This document shows positions 16,088 to 26,659 of a stretch of 64,000 nt of DNA, one piece after another. The notes beneath the pieces were generated by a model that saw only the letters and a list, made by a program, of their open reading frames with translations, made no database searches and was not told the origin of the DNA. Source of the stretch: CAZFGK01 sp964518635 (GTDB lineage: Bacteria > Zixibacteria > MSB-5A5 > GN15 > FEB-12); the NCBI GenBank assembly GCA_964518635.1, contig CAZFGK010000006.1:62001-126000 (forward strand), in the 5' to 3' direction. A program made the translations under genes and the position numbers. How positions within the stretch are numbered: the stretch's first letter is position 1; each line of letters begins with the position of its first letter.

Positions 16088-17974
16088 TTATTCTTCAGTC
16101 CCGCCGTTGGTAGTGTGGAGAATCATCCCGTTGTCACCAACAATCCAGCCATTTTTGTCATCGATGAAGAAGATGCCATTGATGCTGTTGTCGTGGCGGG
16201 GATTCACGCGAATCATGTCGGTTAAGCTATTGCCGGTCCGGTACATCATCGGCGGTCGGCTGCCGAGATATTGGTCGCCGACTACCCACGCATGCTTTTC
16301 ATCTCGTAGCCAGCCGGTAAGATATGCTCCTGCAAGTTGCGTGTACCCTTCTGACCAGGTCTGCCCGCCATCTGTGGTAGAAAAAAGAGTCGCAGGTGGT
16401 ACTATCACAATTCCGATGGAATCGGAAATGAATTGAACATGCATGAACTCGACAAAAGAAACATTAACGGGTAGTGACGTAATGTCGATCCAATTGCCGA
16501 GCGTGTCGCGTCGTTTGATAAAGCCATAGCCGCTCGCCCAGGCACTTTGGTCAGGTGCAACATGCAAGCACCAGACAGTTCCGGGTAATTGCTTGAGCAA
16601 GTTCCAATGCGTTCCACCGTCTGTTGTCTCCAGCAATTGTCCACTCGTACTGCCTGCCCAACCAAGTGTGTCATTTGCAATCTCAATACGATACAGCGCA
16701 GCAAGGGTATTTGAAACCTGCGGCTGCCATGTCGCACCCCAATCCTCAGTATGCAGAATTGTGCCTGATCCGCCCGAAACCCATGCCTCACCTCGCGCAC
16801 CTACAGCGACATCAAACAACACCTGATCCGAGCCACTCTCCCGCTCAATCCAGGTCTTGCCTGCATCAACGGTAGTGACTATTGAGCCGCCTTCACCGAC
16901 TACATAGCCGCGATATCGATTACCAAAGCCAACTCCATACAAGTCTTTGTGTACACCTCTGGTCAGACTCTTCCACGAGATACTGTTCGGTTCCAGCTTG
17001 TAGATCAATCCACCATAGCCAGAGAGCCAGAGGGTGGAGTCTCGACCAAGGAAGAAACTGTTGAAGTGTGTGCCGACTATGGGAGGTGCGTAGTTCCAGG
17101 TGATGCCACCATCATCAGTGTACCCCAGCAGACCATCTTCACCAGCAATCCAGCCATGATCTTCAGTGAAAAAGTGAATTGCGCGCACCCATTCAGGCGC
17201 TCTGTAAACAATTCTCCATGTTCGACCAGCGTCGACAGACTTCAGGATTTGTCCCATCAGATTTCCAATATATCCGACACTGTCGTTCACAAAGCTGGCA
17301 TCTCGAAAAGTACCCGAGCCATAGTCATACTGTGTCCACGTTACCCCGCCATCGCGCGTCGCGATGACCATGCCATTGAATCCTGTCATCCAGCCGACCG
17401 AGTCGTTGATAAAGCAGATACTTTGAAGCTTTTTGAGAGTGGTGAATCCAAGGTTGAGCGTATCCCAGGTTCTGCCACCATTGAATGTCCGATTGATTCC
17501 GACCCTTGAACCCGAAATGAACCCGACCGAATCATTGATGAATTCTATATCATAGTATGATTCCGCCTCAAACCCAGGGACTAGATTCCACGATTCTCCG
17601 CCATCTGCTGTCTTAAGTACTCCGCCAGCTCCAACAGCCCAACCGGAGAGAGCAGAGACAAATTCTACAGCATACAGTCCATAATTTGTTTCCAACTCTC
17701 TACTATTCCAAGACTGCCCTCCATCGAAACTTGATGTAATCTGTGATCCGCCGACAAGCCAGATTGTGTCACGACCGAAAGTGAATACGTCATGAAAACC
17801 AACTGCAGCAGGTTCTGGATTTTGCCAGACCCAGCCAGTCGCTTCGTCTACGTCCGTACGAGGATCGGTCGGCTTCGTATTTCTTTGACAACTCAAGGTG
17901 AACAAGAGCGATGAAATCAGTGGTACAAGAAATGCGATTGATTTTGATCGTGTTAGGATCGCGTGAAGATTCAT
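16088..17974 (-). CDS. BNR/YCF48-like beta-propeller lipoprotein
   Basis: This 628-residue protein has a lipobox (LLFTLSC, C29), so a membrane-anchored periplasmic or surface protein is predicted. It contains about a dozen repeats of the form GWAVGxxGxxLxTxDGGxxW (for example TSSFDGGQSW, LKTADGGESW, VTTVDAGKTW, LHTEDWGATW), as in YCF48-like and BNR-repeat propellers. Such proteins often act as assembly factors or bind partners; nothing catalytic is visible. It lacks the dockerin-like tail of its neighbours. No strong ribosome site precedes the ATG. Confidence 0.8.
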   Translation of the reverse strand: MNLHAILTRSKSIAFLVPLISSLLFTLSCQRNTKPTDPRTDVDEATGWVWQNPEPAAVGFHDVFTFGRDTIWLVGGSQITSSFDGGQSWNSRELETNYGLYAVEFVSALSGWAVGAGGVLKTADGGESWNLVPGFEAESYYDIEFINDSVGFISGSRVGINRTFNGGRTWDTLNLGFTTLKKLQSICFINDSVGWMTGFNGMVIATRDGGVTWTQYDYGSGTFRDASFVNDSVGYIGNLMGQILKSVDAGRTWRIVYRAPEWVRAIHFFTEDHGWIAGEDGLLGYTDDGGITWNYAPPIVGTHFNSFFLGRDSTLWLSGYGGLIYKLEPNSISWKSLTRGVHKDLYGVGFGNRYRGYVVGEGGSIVTTVDAGKTWIERESGSDQVLFDVAVGARGEAWVSGGSGTILHTEDWGATWQPQVSNTLAALYRIEIANDTLGWAGSTSGQLLETTDGGTHWNLLKQLPGTVWCLHVAPDQSAWASGYGFIKRRDTLGNWIDITSLPVNVSFVEFMHVQFISDSIGIVIVPPATLFSTTDGGQTWSEGYTQLAGAYLTGWLRDEKHAWVVGDQYLGSRPPMMYRTGNSLTDMIRVNPRHDNSINGIFFIDDKNGWIVGDNGMILHTTNGGTEE

Positions 17975-18129
17975 TTCTCATTCGCCCGTCTGATTAAGAG
18001 ATGCAAAAGAAATGTATCACTTTTCAGAAATAGCGCAAGAAATCACTTGCAAAAAAAAAACAGTAACAGTTAGCTTGTATAGTTCACAAGGATATCGTAT
18101 ACACAATTCATCGGTCAGGAGGCTCTCGT

Positions 18130-19818
18130 ATGAATTTCACATCACTTCTCAAATTCCATTTTTGCGCAAAATCGACTCTATCAACCACCTTCGCTTTCCT
18201 CTGTTGTGCGGTGTTGCTGGGAGTTACAGTAGAAGCACAGGTAAGTTCCGGCGGAAGACCCATGAGCAGAGTGCATGAACTCAGGGATGTCCAGCACATA
18301 AACACTTTGATGAACGTGAACATCGATTCCGTATTGGCTCAGGACAAGCCGGATGCCACAGGATTCAAACCATTTCGAATAGGAGCAGCGATTCCGTTTT
18401 CCGTTGATTTCTTTCGAGATGGACAATGGGATTCAATTCCGGGAATCGGAAAAGTGTGCCGAATGGCAATAGAAGTCCCAGAAGCCAAGCTGATATGTGT
18501 AAACTATTCTGATTTCCATTTGCCGAAGGGATCGACTTTTTTCGTTTATCACCCTACAGATACCTCAGAAATGAGAGGTGCGTTCACTGACGCTAACAAT
18601 CAAGAGTCTGGTCGTTTTGGGACGGGGTTTGTTAGAGGTAGCGAAATCGTTCTCGAATACTTCGAACCGTCGAATTCAGAATCGGCAAGAATCAAAATTG
18701 GATCTGTTGTTCATGTCTTTCGTGGAGCTGGGGAGAGATACCAGAATGGTAGCCGCAAACCGACTGACAAGCTGCTTGCTTATGGAGATGCATTGCCTTG
18801 TAATATCAATATTAAATGCCCTGAAGGATTACCTTTTGAAGCGGTATCTCGATCGGTTGTATTGATCACGACCGATTCACAAACCATTGCAGCTTCCGGC
18901 GCACTAGTAAATAATGTAAGGGAGGACAAAGAACCGTATGTCTTGACTGCCGGGCATGTGTATGACGCTGATACTGATGTATCTGGCTGGCTCTTCTACT
19001 TCAATTACTTTCAACCGCTGTGCGACAGTCTGTACGATGGTAGCCTTAATCAGTCAGTTCAAGGCATATCAAAACGAGCTTATGGTAGCTTAGCCAGCGG
19101 ATCAGATTTTGCTTTAATCGAGACAGAAGCTATACCAGCGAGTTACGACGCCTACTTCGCTGGCTGGAACAATGTGGATGCAGCGGCGGATTCAACGCTT
19201 ACCATCCACCATCCGATGAGTGATGTAAAAAAAATATCCTTTGATGCAGACACGCCGGTTGGAAGCAACTATCAGTACAACACTTTCGGTGGAAGCTCGA
19301 CACTCTCACATTGGTGGGTTACTTTTCATCCTAATTCTGGAACGGGGATCATTCAGGATGGGAGCTCTGGTGCCCCGCTGTTTGATGACAATGGAAGAAT
19401 TGTTGGTCAGCATTCAAGAGGGACGTGGAACTCCGGTACTTGTACAACTTCGACGCAAAATTCACTCTTTGGAAAATTTGCGCGAGCATGGAATTATTAT
19501 TCATCCTCTCCGTCACTACAACTTAAATACTGGCTTGACCCAGACAACACCGGTGCAACTACTCTTAACGGTCTTGATACACGCACCGCCTGTTGCGTGG
19601 GTTCAACTGGTAACTACGATGATGATCCGTTCGAGTCAGTCGACATTGGTGACTTGGTCTATCAGATTAACTACCTATTCAATCAGGGACTGGCTCCCGC
19701 TTGCTGGGATGAAGGGAATTGTGATGGCGACAGCAACAATAGCATCGACATCGCTGATCTCACATTGCTGGTCGATCATCTGTTCATAAACTTTACTCCG
19801 TTGGCAGACTGCCCGTAA
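18130..19818 (+). CDS. Secreted Lys-C-like S1 serine protease with dockerin-like repeats
   Basis: This 562-residue protein has a signal peptide at 15-36. A propeptide-like region (40-220) precedes a trypsin-fold domain of the lysyl-endopeptidase type (about 222-470): H276 in VLTAGH, D326 in SDFALIE and S413 in DGSSGAPLFDDNGRIVGQ. The domain starts with the disulfide-type CNINIKCP. The tail (487-562, CCVGSTGNYDDD onward) holds two dockerin-like repeats. It probably degrades extracellular protein; Lys specificity is suggested by family likeness, not proven. GGAGG lies 7 bases before the ATG. It is followed by a small AAGTTC/GAACTT hairpin at 19817-19833. Confidence 0.85.
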   Translation: MNFTSLLKFHFCAKSTLSTTFAFLCCAVLLGVTVEAQVSSGGRPMSRVHELRDVQHINTLMNVNIDSVLAQDKPDATGFKPFRIGAAIPFSVDFFRDGQWDSIPGIGKVCRMAIEVPEAKLICVNYSDFHLPKGSTFFVYHPTDTSEMRGAFTDANNQESGRFGTGFVRGSEIVLEYFEPSNSESARIKIGSVVHVFRGAGERYQNGSRKPTDKLLAYGDALPCNINIKCPEGLPFEAVSRSVVLITTDSQTIAASGALVNNVREDKEPYVLTAGHVYDADTDVSGWLFYFNYFQPLCDSLYDGSLNQSVQGISKRAYGSLASGSDFALIETEAIPASYDAYFAGWNNVDAAADSTLTIHHPMSDVKKISFDADTPVGSNYQYNTFGGSSTLSHWWVTFHPNSGTGIIQDGSSGAPLFDDNGRIVGQHSRGTWNSGTCTTSTQNSLFGKFARAWNYYSSSPSLQLKYWLDPDNTGATTLNGLDTRTACCVGSTGNYDDDPFESVDIGDLVYQINYLFNQGLAPACWDEGNCDGDSNNSIDIADLTLLVDHLFINFTPLADCP

Positions 19819-19852
19819 GTTCAAACGAACTTTGTTTCCTCTGGTGATATGG

Positions 19853-19886
19853 ATCAAAAAAAAGAGCCGCATTGCTGCGGCTCTTT
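19853..19886. terminator. Bidirectional Rho-independent terminator
   Basis: An 11-bp stem (AAAGAGCCGCA / TGCGGCTCTTT) with a 4-base loop lies at 19861-19886 between convergent genes. The minus strand adds a run of Ts after the stem, serving the M16 peptidase; the plus strand has a shorter T run, serving the protease. Confidence 0.88.
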
Positions 19887-19933
19887 GTATGTCGATCAGT
19901 TGATGTTTCAGTTATATGCGGTACGTTCTTACG

Positions 19934-22900
19934 CTACTCTATCAACATCAGATCGCGCAGCCAGTAATCGGACGGATAGATGCGATACAAGATCGTCTCC
20001 GGCCCTTCTACTTTCTTGAGATAACTCTCGTAATTGTCCAGCTGTGTATCCGGACCAATCACCAAGCTCTTTGCCTTCGCTGCTTTCATCGCATCCACAC
20101 CGCTCGGACCATAATCGGGGAGCACAAGCCCGTAGACATCATCCATCCGCTCATACAGACGTTCATACAAGCCGGGCTGTGCGCGAAGTTCCAATACCCG
20201 CTTGCGAAATTCAGCGACCCGTTCCGGTGTGTTGCCGTCCGCCAGGTCTGCTGCCATGCGTTCACCGCGTGCGGTGTAATCATCCGCTGAACGCATCTGC
20301 GCAAATGCCTGTGTGACGGCATAGTCGGCGAGTTTCGGATCATGCGGTGCGGTTTTCAGTGTCTTGACCACAAACTGCATCGTCTGCGCCAGATCAGGAC
20401 AACGCTCGGCATAGTAGATCATACGTCCGTTGGTTTCGTTACTGCGCAGTCCGTTGGAATAGGCAAGTCCTGCCCCCCAGGTCTGCATGAACATACTGTG
20501 CGCCCCACCGCCGCCATACAGACGCGCAGTGAGAAAATCTACCAGTCGTGCGGTGTCATTGTCGATGAAACTCGCACAGTCGGCTGTGTGAAAGTGAATT
20601 CCTGAACGGGTACCATTATTCACAAGTCCTGCAAAAACGGGCTCGGTGCCGGGATAGCGATACTGGACATTCTGATTGATGCGTGGGACACGTTTATACG
20701 TGTGATGAATCGATGTCTCGTTGTTCATATCAAGGACAATGCCGCGCAATCCGGGAAGGAGAGCTCTCCTGTGACGGATTCAGAATCGCAAAGCCGCGGA
20801 CATTGTCCCGATGACGAATCAGATCAAGAACCTGACCGAGACGCTTCAGGACATCTGTTGCCGAGACTTCCATATCGGCAGCAAGGGCATTGACTACGTA
20901 GATCCAGTCACGGTCATATTGTATCGGCGGCATATCGCCAAGCAGCATTCGCAGATCTTCACGTGTCTGCTTTGCCATCGCGGATTCATTGTCAACATCC
21001 CGTGACATCACCGCCATGAGCGTGTCACGCATACGGAACATCGTCGGCAATGCATTGTAGCCGCCGAGTGTGTTCATGAATGAGGTCTTCTCAGTCGGAT
21101 TCGCTGCTTCCATCAACTGCGATTTCAATCGGAAGAGTGCATAAGAACGAGTGAAAAAAGAACCAGTCACGAGGAGCAGCGGATTCTCCTGTCGCCAGTA
21201 ACTATTGACCGGGGAATTGACCCAGCTCTCTTCAGAGCCACGCAGACTCCCCCGCTGGTTCACAAACTCCTGCTGGATCACATCCCGTATGCGTGGGAGA
21301 TTCGCATCACTCAAGTTTGGTGACTTGAGAACAGCTGCCATCCATTCGAGTGCTTTCTTGCTCTCAATCAGATCATTTCCCGCGGCACGAACGACGAGTT
21401 CGCAACGTTCGGTCCGATGATTCATGTCGAAATATGCAAACAGACCGAGGACTTCACGGTCGAGGGCAAGGGCGAACTCATCGTAAGAGTAGAGCTTGTT
21501 ATCTTTGGTGCAGCCGATGGAGTTAATCAGTGAGGGGAGAGCTGCGGCATAGACGAAAAGTGATTCCGGAATCACGCTCAGATCAAAGGCGAGCCCGAAG
21601 GTCGCGCTGGTGATATTCCCGAATGACGAAACAACCAATGGTCTTCCGCCGGGGAGTGAATCGACACGATAGGGGAGGAGATCATCAATTCCCAGCGGTG
21701 GATTCGAGAGAAACTGCGGTGATTTCTGAGCAGAAAGCTCTTTCTCAATCACCGCTGTACCTGAATCGTAACTCTGTTTAAATGATGCCAGCGCCAGCGT
21801 TGCATCTGCAGCCGCATATTTTGATTTCAGATTTTCAGTATAAGCAGCGAGTCGTTGTAGACGTTCTGATTCACTTCGTGCCACCAGTTCGACATCTGGT
21901 TTGGCACCAACTGCGATTGGCTCGTAGCTGTCGAACTTCCAGCGTTCGATAACCCCTTTCCAGATATTCTCTTTCTTAGTCAGCGTGGTGCCGAGCTTGT
22001 CATACAATTCTGTCAACGTGATATCCCGCCGGGTGCCGCCGAGTTGATGTAACCGTTGCAGCAGATCAGCAACGCCTGAGCCGGTTCCGCGGCTACCCCA
22101 GCCGGGGGGTTCATTCAGCACATTCAGACTTCCGCGTCGCTGCTGCAGCAGTCGACTCTGAATTCTTTCATTTAGTTCATTCAGCTCAGTCGAACCGGGT
22201 GCGTACGCAGCGATTTTACGAAACTCAGCCATGATCATGCTGCGGAGTGAGTCGATCATCTGCTCGGTGACTGCATTCGCGCGAAGATCACCAAATCCGA
22301 GATAGACCGGATAGCCGGGGAGTTCGTCGGAATAGAAAAAGACGGACGATGTCCCGACATCGATCGCACGCTTTGACGAATTCACAAACAGTTCATACAG
22401 ATTCGACCCTGCGCCGTTGGCGAAGGCATCCAGAAAAAGATCGCGCAGCATCACCTCTTCGAGCGTCATCTCCCCTTGTGGTGGGTAGCCCATGATCAGT
22501 GTCCCCGGTTCATCAGTTGTGGATGCCGGGAAACTTTCGACCGCGGTTGAACCAGCAGCTGCAGGAGTGATAGGAGGGAGTTTTTTCCAGTGATCGGAGG
22601 GGCTGAGTGATTGACGTTTGCTGTTTGGTTCAAGCTGCTTGAATGATGCCGAAAAACGGGTGAGCAGATCGGTCAGATTGATACTCGAGGGGAGTGCCAG
22701 AGCGGCTCCCATGTTGTTGAGCATATGGGTGCTCGCATGAAAATTTCTGATATCCGAGGGCTGCATCGTACGAATCGCCGGCGGATAGCCACCGGAATTC
22801 ATCGACTGCGGATTCCCTTTGCCGTACATGAGGGCTTCGAGTTTGAAATATTGATTGCCGTACGGTCGTTCAAACGAAGAAACCATCTCATTGTAGACGG

Positions 22901-23567
22901 TACCTTTTTCTTCGAGACGAAGACTGCCGTCATTGTTGACTGCGTAACCGACATTGGCAACTTCGCGGCGAATTTCCTCATCACTAAAAGTCGGATGGAG
23001 CATCGCATCTAGTTTCTCATGGAAGAGCGTAAAGAAAGATTCATTCCCCCCCTTTGCCGAAAAATGATAGCAGGTCTGCAACTGACGAGTGAATGCCGAA
23101 CTTTCGCTGAGGGACATATCTTCAAGAGTTGCGACATACTGCCCCTTGGTTCCTTTTCCCAACAGGAGATGTTCCAGCGTGTGTGGTTCCCCCTGATCAG
23201 AGACCGGCGGAGTATTCACCCAGACAAATGACTGCGGGACCGTCTCGAAGCGAAGGACATCAAGGACAAATCCGCTCGGAGTGTGGTCGAACCGTGCGCC
23301 GACAACCTGATCCATGTCGTTGGTGTAGAGTGCCACACACTGGAAATCGGCGATCTGGGATTTCGAAGCGACTTTTTTCCAGTCAGCAGGGAGATTGTTG
23401 GCTGACTTGGCTGACTTTCCTTTTTTCTTCGGGGCAGCGTCGATGGTGACGGTTAATAGGGAAAGAAATATGAATGTCAGAAGAGTTGCGATCCAATAGT
23501 TGTGTAGCTTTTCCCTTGTGCCAACTCTTGCTCGGGTGTTTCTGATATGCGGGGAGTGATTGGACAT
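19934..23567 (-). pseudogene. M16 (insulinase/PreP-like) metallopeptidase split by a frameshift
   Basis: The first part (23567-20730, 945 residues) has an export segment (WIATLLTFIFLSLLTVTIDA), the inverted zinc motif H129-T-L-E132-H133 and the distal Glu region YNEMVSSFERPYG. It therefore looks like a M16C-type peptidase acting in the periplasm. It ends early at 20730. The second part (20749-19934) continues the family C-terminus (LRGIVLDMNNETSIHHTYKR onward) in another frame. The overlap lies in CAGGAGAGCTCTCC near 20758-20772; one base lost or gained there explains the break. Joined, it would give about 1210 residues. GAGGT lies 4 bases before the ATG at 23567. A sequencing indel and a real mutation are both possible. 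Confidence 0.75.
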
Positions 23568-23659
23568 GTCTACCTCATCTATGAGTTCATTCGCTCTTAT
23601 TCTCAATGCAAAAAATGCTCACTGAGAGTGATCCAGATGAGCATTTGAACTGACCGTAA

Positions 23660-24220
23660 CTACTTTTTCTTTAGGGGATTGAGCAGATCACGACCAATCT
23701 GATCGACGATTTCCAGTGTCTCTTCGGCAGTCTTTCCGGAAAACTTGTTCGCCTGCAATGATGCCACGACATGACTGCGAAGTCGTGTCCAGAGGTCATC
23801 ATTCAGTTCAACTACCATCGCCAGCATTTTACTACTGAAAAATGACCAGCAAGGGCCGTCCGCTTCGGAACAAAGATGATTAATCGCGACTTTGCGCGCA
23901 TAGGCGATGGACTGGGCAGAGGCAGATTTGAAATAGGGGGTCAACGAGGTATCCGCCATGATTCGCTTCATCGTGGTATCGACGAGCCGAGAGATTCCGT
24001 TCTCTTCACCGAGTCGAACAAAGAGTGGAAGAGAATCATTGACCGAGTTCGTACTAACAGATGAAGTCTGTGTCGAAGCACCGGTCTGATCAGCAAAGCT
24101 GAACAGACCAATGGTCAGTGATAGCGCAAAGAACAGGCCACTGATCGGAGTTTTTCGGGGCATCCGGAACATTACGCAAGCTAATACGCCACGCCGATGA
24201 ACACAATTGAGAGCTTTCAT
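23660..24220 (-). CDS. Exported truncated-hemoglobin-like protein
   Basis: Residues 60-180 of this 186-residue protein match group I truncated hemoglobins (LFVRLGEENGISRLVDTTMKRI, INHLCSEADGPCW, ELNDDLWTRLRSHVV). A hydrophobic segment at 28-45 suggests export, which is unusual for a globin. At the place where the proximal heme histidine is expected (10 residues before the Trp in NDDLW) I read Ala, so ordinary heme ligation is doubtful. AAGGGG lies very close to the ATG; start codons at 24172 or 24163 are also possible. Role unknown. Confidence 0.7.
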   Translation of the reverse strand: MKALNCVHRRGVLACVMFRMPRKTPISGLFFALSLTIGLFSFADQTGASTQTSSVSTNSVNDSLPLFVRLGEENGISRLVDTTMKRIMADTSLTPYFKSASAQSIAYARKVAINHLCSEADGPCWSFFSSKMLAMVVELNDDLWTRLRSHVVASLQANKFSGKTAEETLEIVDQIGRDLLNPLKKK

Positions 24221-24307
24221 ACCCCTTGTACGACCAACTTGTCGATTGGGTGCATGATCAGCACGAAATCCGGGACCGATATCGAAACCGGCTGAGAGCG
24301 TAGGCCG

Positions 24308-24526
24308 CTAGTTCAGCATTGATGCGGCGGTATCTTCGGGCAGACGGAAGCTGCCGAGAACCACTTTCCCATCTTGATGACTGGAAAGGAAACCTTCCAG
24401 TTGACGAAGGAACTTCCCGCCAGTCTCGAGATCGACCGGAGCAAAGAGGAGCAGATGTGGGGGGAGGACATTACATTCCTGTACGGGTTCAGCTTCGATA
24501 CGACTGCGGCGACGTTTTCTTGCCAT
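24308..24526 (-). CDS. Small hypothetical protein with Arg/Lys-rich start
   Basis: This 72-residue reading frame is preceded by AGGAG at 8 bases, which favours real translation. It begins MARKRRRSR and then shows an unremarkable soluble sequence (PPHLLLFAPVDLETGGKFL). No family is recognised. It is a lone gene between the globin-like gene and the phenylalanine hydroxylase. Confidence 0.45.
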   Translation of the reverse strand: MARKRRRSRIEAEPVQECNVLPPHLLLFAPVDLETGGKFLRQLEGFLSSHQDGKVVLGSFRLPEDTAASMLN

Positions 24527-24734
24527 GCGACACGCTCCTATTGGGTAGATATTCAAAAGAGAGCGTAGGTGGTTTACATGACGAATCCGCGAAGGAATTG
24601 TGAATTCTTCGTTGCCTTGATTGACCCGGCTTTGTGTGAATCAGACGGAGAATTTTGGACGTGAATTATCGAAGCTCTTGGCTTGCACACAGCTAGAGCG
24701 GGAAGCGATCCAGAGTCAGGAATTTGATGTCGTA

Positions 24735-26540
24735 CTATTTGGCAGAGGCGCGGTCGGCCAGACGGATTCCGTCCTCAATTAATTTCACCAGATTCGGCTC
24801 AGCGGCCATTTTTCCTTCCAGATACGCCCTGATGGTGGCTTCGAATCCGGGAAGTGGAACGCGAGTACGGGAGAGTTCGAGTAACTCGGTGGCAAGAAGC
24901 CAGTCTTCGGGGTGGTGTGATGTCAGCTCTTTCCAGATTGATTGCAAGTGAGATTCAGCGTTCGCAGTCTGTTGGTGAGAGTCGAATGCATCGCGAAGAT
25001 TGCGAACTTCACCATAGAGCTTTTGAAGCTGTCGTGATTTTTCATCGTAGAGGACTTTGATTGTCCTCGTTTTTGAAACCGGCGCAATCTGATCGTGGGC
25101 ATCCTTATCGGCCGCACCACTGAAGACAGAACTGATCGTCTCCCCGACCGCCATGTCGTAGGGTCCCCATTCTGGTCTGAACAAGATTTCACTTCCGAGT
25201 GTCACCGTGCACTGATCAAATGTAATCAGCAGTAACTTTCCGTTTCGTCTCAGAAACGTGCGTGGGGTCCCTTCCACCACAATTCCACTTTCGAATTCGA
25301 GTCGTCCCAGCTTTCCGATGCTCACTCCGCACATTGCAAGTGCGGAATCATCAAGCAGCTCCGGTGAACGAGGAACGTTCTTGAACTTTCCGATTGGGGA
25401 ACTGAATCCATCTTTGTGGTAGTCGAGCCCATGCCCGGGGAGGAGCTTGTCTTCATGGGCGAGGGTTACAGGGCTTGAGAATTTTACAAATGACGGATTT
25501 CCTGATCTATCGGTTTTCATTGATGTCAAAATTCCAGAGCATTGCAGACCGGAGGAGTAGACGACCGTTGCGGTTGCGTGGCTTTCGATCGCCTTCTTCA
25601 GACCCTCCCGTCCACCACACCGATAGGCCATCCTGTCTGCGAATTGCTCGAGCACCTGCATCAAGTGTGCAAAATCTGGTGTGACAAAAAGCTGCGGTTG
25701 CTGGGTGGTGATATCAAACGGGAAGTTCATCGCATCAAGCGTATAGGGGATTTTTTTGACATCCGATTCGAGACAACTGACCGATTCACCAATCGAAGAG
25801 AGTAATCCCGCGCCATATATTTTCGGCTTTTCGAGCGTCCCGATCAGTCCATACTCGACCGTCCACCAGTGGAGCCGTGAGATAAGTGCCATCTCGGATG
25901 GCTCACCGAGATTTTTCTGCTTTTCGATTACCGCTTGTTCGGCGGAATCGAGTTGTGCTTTAGTAGAGTTCGGATTCTCTTTCAAAATCGAAAGGAGGCG
26001 GATCGCCTCGTAGAGTTCATAGTCCTTCTTTGAGGAGATCGCCTTTGCGCCGATTTCACCAAATCGCTGCAGGTAGTTCGAGTATTCAGCATCGACAATA
26101 ATCGGCGCATGCCCAGCGGCCTCGTGGACGATATCAGGAGCCGGGGTGTACTCAATATGATGCAGCTGACGCATATCGCAGGCGATGACCAGCACCCGAT
26201 AGGCCTGGTATTCCATAAAGGCGACCGGCGGAATGAAGCCATCCACTGCCACCGCTCCCCAACCGATCTGACCGAGAATTCGATTCATCTCTTCGATACT
26301 CGGAATCTTGTCGAGGTCGATGCCGGTTTCAAGGAGCCCCTTGAAATAGACTTTGTGAGCATTCTCACGCAGGAAATGGCAGTTCTGACGCATGATATAG
26401 CGCCAGACGGCGTGATCAACCGGATGATAGGCGTTGTAGTTCTGATCGACTGCGAATTGGAGTAAATGATTCGGCAATGATGCGACCTGAGGGTTAGTCG
26501 CAAGCGGGGCGAGATTCGGTTTATCAGTCAGCAAAGCCAT
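24735..26540 (-). CDS. Pterin-dependent phenylalanine 4-hydroxylase, long form
   Basis: This 601-residue enzyme should convert phenylalanine to tyrosine with tetrahydrobiopterin and O2. The catalytic domain covers about 25-330, with iron ligands H139 and H144 (IVHEAAGH) and E229 (HWWTVEYG). The extra 250-residue C-terminal part resembles the long aromatic amino acid hydroxylases known from Bacteroidetes; its function is unclear. AAGGA lies 9 bases before the ATG at 26540. Pterin-synthesis genes lie at 8.9-11.5 kb and the rest of tyrosine degradation at 29.7-34.3 kb. No pterin carbinolamine dehydratase is visible nearby. Confidence 0.92.
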   Translation of the reverse strand: MALLTDKPNLAPLATNPQVASLPNHLLQFAVDQNYNAYHPVDHAVWRYIMRQNCHFLRENAHKVYFKGLLETGIDLDKIPSIEEMNRILGQIGWGAVAVDGFIPPVAFMEYQAYRVLVIACDMRQLHHIEYTPAPDIVHEAAGHAPIIVDAEYSNYLQRFGEIGAKAISSKKDYELYEAIRLLSILKENPNSTKAQLDSAEQAVIEKQKNLGEPSEMALISRLHWWTVEYGLIGTLEKPKIYGAGLLSSIGESVSCLESDVKKIPYTLDAMNFPFDITTQQPQLFVTPDFAHLMQVLEQFADRMAYRCGGREGLKKAIESHATATVVYSSGLQCSGILTSMKTDRSGNPSFVKFSSPVTLAHEDKLLPGHGLDYHKDGFSSPIGKFKNVPRSPELLDDSALAMCGVSIGKLGRLEFESGIVVEGTPRTFLRRNGKLLLITFDQCTVTLGSEILFRPEWGPYDMAVGETISSVFSGAADKDAHDQIAPVSKTRTIKVLYDEKSRQLQKLYGEVRNLRDAFDSHQQTANAESHLQSIWKELTSHHPEDWLLATELLELSRTRVPLPGFEATIRAYLEGKMAAEPNLVKLIEDGIRLADRASAK

Positions 26541-26608
26541 TGAGTGATCCTTCTCATGACACACATCTCCGAATGATCTGCAGGTATCCAATTCGTACCC
26601 ACAAAGAG

Positions 26609-26636
26609 AAGATACAATGGCTTGTAAATTTTACAA
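26609..26636 (-). promoter_or_regulatory. Promoter with overlapping palindromic operator before phenylalanine hydroxylase
   Basis: The perfect inverted repeat TTGTAAA-T-TTTACAA lies at 26622-26636. On the minus strand TTGTAA (26636-26631) can act as -35, with TATCTT (26614-26609) as -10 after 16 bases. The palindrome shares half sites with TyrR boxes (TGTAAA/TTTACA) but with 1 rather than 6 bases between them, so a different regulator is likely. Confidence 0.45.
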
Positions 26637-26659
26637 CAGTCTCGAGTGGAAATTCGGCG

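Noticed and set aside
20730..20749. Programmed frameshift in the M16 peptidase
   Set aside because: No classical slippery heptamer or downstream pseudoknot is apparent, only an AG/CT-rich stretch where an indel is more likely.
26622..26636. Classical TyrR box
   Set aside because: The half sites match but the spacing is 1 base in place of 6, and no TyrR-like gene is seen.
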